A DNA stretch of 64,000 nt. Source: Pseudomonadota bacterium (lineage in GTDB: Bacteria > Pseudomonadota > Gammaproteobacteria > Burkholderiales > Burkholderiaceae_E). The stretch's first letter is position 1; each line of letters starts with the position of its first letter. The stretch spans positions 1-64,000 of the forward strand of contig JAEWGX010000085.1 of the NCBI GenBank assembly GCA_023388075.1, read 5' to 3'. The notes below the pieces were generated by a model. The model had not been told where the DNA came from and made no database searches. It saw nothing but the letters and a program-made list of their open reading frames with translations. Position numbers and translations under genes: made by a program. Shown here one piece after another: positions 62,954-64,000 of the stretch.

Positions 62954-64000
62954 CTAGTCGGCCTGGCGACGCAGGAAGGCCGGGATGTCCAGCCGCTCCA
63001 CGCCCTTCTGGGCCATCGCGCTGATCCGCGCGCTGGCTTCGGAGCGGGGATTGCGGAACACCGCCGGCTCGTCCAGCCCGGTCGTGTACTCGACCGGATC
63101 GGCGCTCGCGTTGTCGGTCCCCGTCTTCACGGACGATTGCGGAACCAGCTGCGGCTTGCGCACGACCTTGCCGATGCCGGTCGCCACCACGGTCACGCGC
63201 AGCGAGTCCTCCATGTCCTCCTCGTACACGGTGCCGTGGATGATGGTGGCGTCCTCGGCGCAGAACTGCTTGATCGTGTTGATGACCTCGTTGGTCTCGC
63301 GCAGCTTGAGGGAGCGGGTGGCGGTGATGTTGACGATCACGCCGCGCGCGCCGTGCAGGTCGACCCCGTCGAGCAGCGGCGAGGACACCGCCTGCTCGGC
63401 CGCGAGCCGCGCGCGATCCAGGCCCGACGCTTCGCCGATGCCCATCATCGCCTTGCCCTGCTCGCCCATGATCGTCTTCACGTCCGCGAAGTCGACGTTG
63501 ACCAGGCCCGGCACGTTGATGATCTCGGCGATGCCGGCGACGGCGTTGTTCAGCACGTCGTCGGCCCGCTTGAACGCGTCCTCCAGAGTCGCGTCCTCGT
63601 CCATCACCTCGAACAGCTTCTCGTTGAGGACGACGATCAGCGAGTCGACCTGCGCGATCAGGTTCTCGATGCCCTCGTCGGCGATCCGCATCTTGCGGCT
63701 GCCTTCGTAGTTGAAGGGCTTGGTCACCACGCCCACGGTCAGGATCCCGAGCTCCTTGGCGATCTCGGCGACCACCGGCGAGGCGCCGGTACCGGTTCCC
63801 TTGCCCATCCCCGCGGTGATGAACACCATGTTGGCGCCCTCCAGCGCCGCGCGGATGTCGCCGCGCGCGGCCTGGGCGGCCGCGCGACCGGCCTCCGGGT
63901 TGGCGCCGGCGCCGAGCCCCTGGTCGCCCAGCTGGATGCTGCGCGACGCGAGCGAGCGACCGAGCGCCTGCCGGTCGGTGTTGATGGCGATGAACTCCAC
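62954..64000 (-). CDS. ftsZ: Cell division GTPase FtsZ (N-terminus cut by window edge)
   Basis: 348 residues of FtsZ are visible; about 40 N-terminal residues lie beyond the window. It has the tubulin signature region, NVDFADVKTIM and VTVVATGIG, and it ends in LDIPAFLRRQAD, the conserved C-terminal peptide that binds ZipA/FtsA. The G-box reads GMGKGTGTGASP, where GMGGGTGTGAAP is expected: a Lys replaces a Gly (AAG codon, 63800-63802). Otherwise it is normal. FtsZ polymerises into the division ring. Confidence 0.93.
   Translation of the reverse strand: MEFIAINTDRQALGRSLASRSIQLGDQGLGAGANPEAGRAAAQAARGDIRAALEGANMVFITAGMGKGTGTGASPVVAEIAKELGILTVGVVTKPFNYEGSRKMRIADEGIENLIAQVDSLIVVLNEKLFEVMDEDATLEDAFKRADDVLNNAVAGIAEIINVPGLVNVDFADVKTIMGEQGKAMMGIGEASGLDRARLAAEQAVSSPLLDGVDLHGARGVIVNITATRSLKLRETNEVINTIKQFCAEDATIIHGTVYEEDMEDSLRVTVVATGIGKVVRKPQLVPQSSVKTGTDNASADPVEYTTGLDEPAVFRNPRSEASARISAMAQKGVERLDIPAFLRRQAD

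Overview
The window looks like a high-GC betaproteobacterial chromosome, most likely Burkholderiales or a close relative. The main reason is the right-hand third: pilB-pilC-pilD-coaE-zapD-yacG, with mutT, a DUF815 ATPase, argJ, secA, a DciA/DUF721 gene, lpxC, a peroxiredoxin and ftsZ around them, an order familiar from that group. A small H-NS-type protein and the style of the branched-chain amino-acid ABC operon agree. No rRNA, tRNA, CRISPR array, insertion sequence or phage gene was found.

Left part (1-13.2 kb). The window opens in the 3' end of a TctA-type tricarboxylate transporter gene. It is followed by a small secreted protein built from six 13-residue repeats. Next come a rhodanese and an NmrA-like oxidoreductase, divergent from a LysR regulator with a palindromic site between them. 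A decayed CHAD-domain gene follows. Then comes a CoA-thioester cluster: an AMACR-type racemase, a transglutaminase-like protein, two acyl-CoA dehydrogenases (one resembling methylsuccinyl-CoA dehydrogenase), a family I CoA-transferase, a MaoC hydratase, a nitroreductase and a class III CoA-transferase that strongly resembles Chloroflexus mesaconyl-CoA C1-C4 transferase. Read together, these suggest a route for methylsuccinyl-/mesaconyl-CoA type C5 dicarboxylates.

Middle (13.3-39 kb). This holds a GGDEF-EAL c-di-GMP protein, a beta-phosphoglucomutase/GH65 phosphorylase fusion divergent from an H-NS-like protein, a kinase-like P-loop fusion, a NUDIX hydrolase, an aldehyde dehydrogenase and an FAD oxidoreductase. 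A complete livGFKHM operon follows, ending in a 5'-truncated second livK. Further on are a ROK sugar kinase, a HAD/UbiA-like membrane protein and a sugar-acid dehydratase. An unaccompanied pyruvate dehydrogenase-type E1 lies divergent from an Lrp regulator, an arrangement like mdeB/mdeR.

Right part (39-64 kb). The conserved type IV pilus and cell-division block is interrupted between dciA and lpxC by about 8 kb of accessory genes: an alpha/beta hydrolase, a TRAP transporter, an SDR, two related cupins, an MFS exporter and a LysR regulator. These look like an uptake and breakdown module for an unknown organic acid. The window ends inside ftsZ, whose tubulin signature carries an unexpected lysine.
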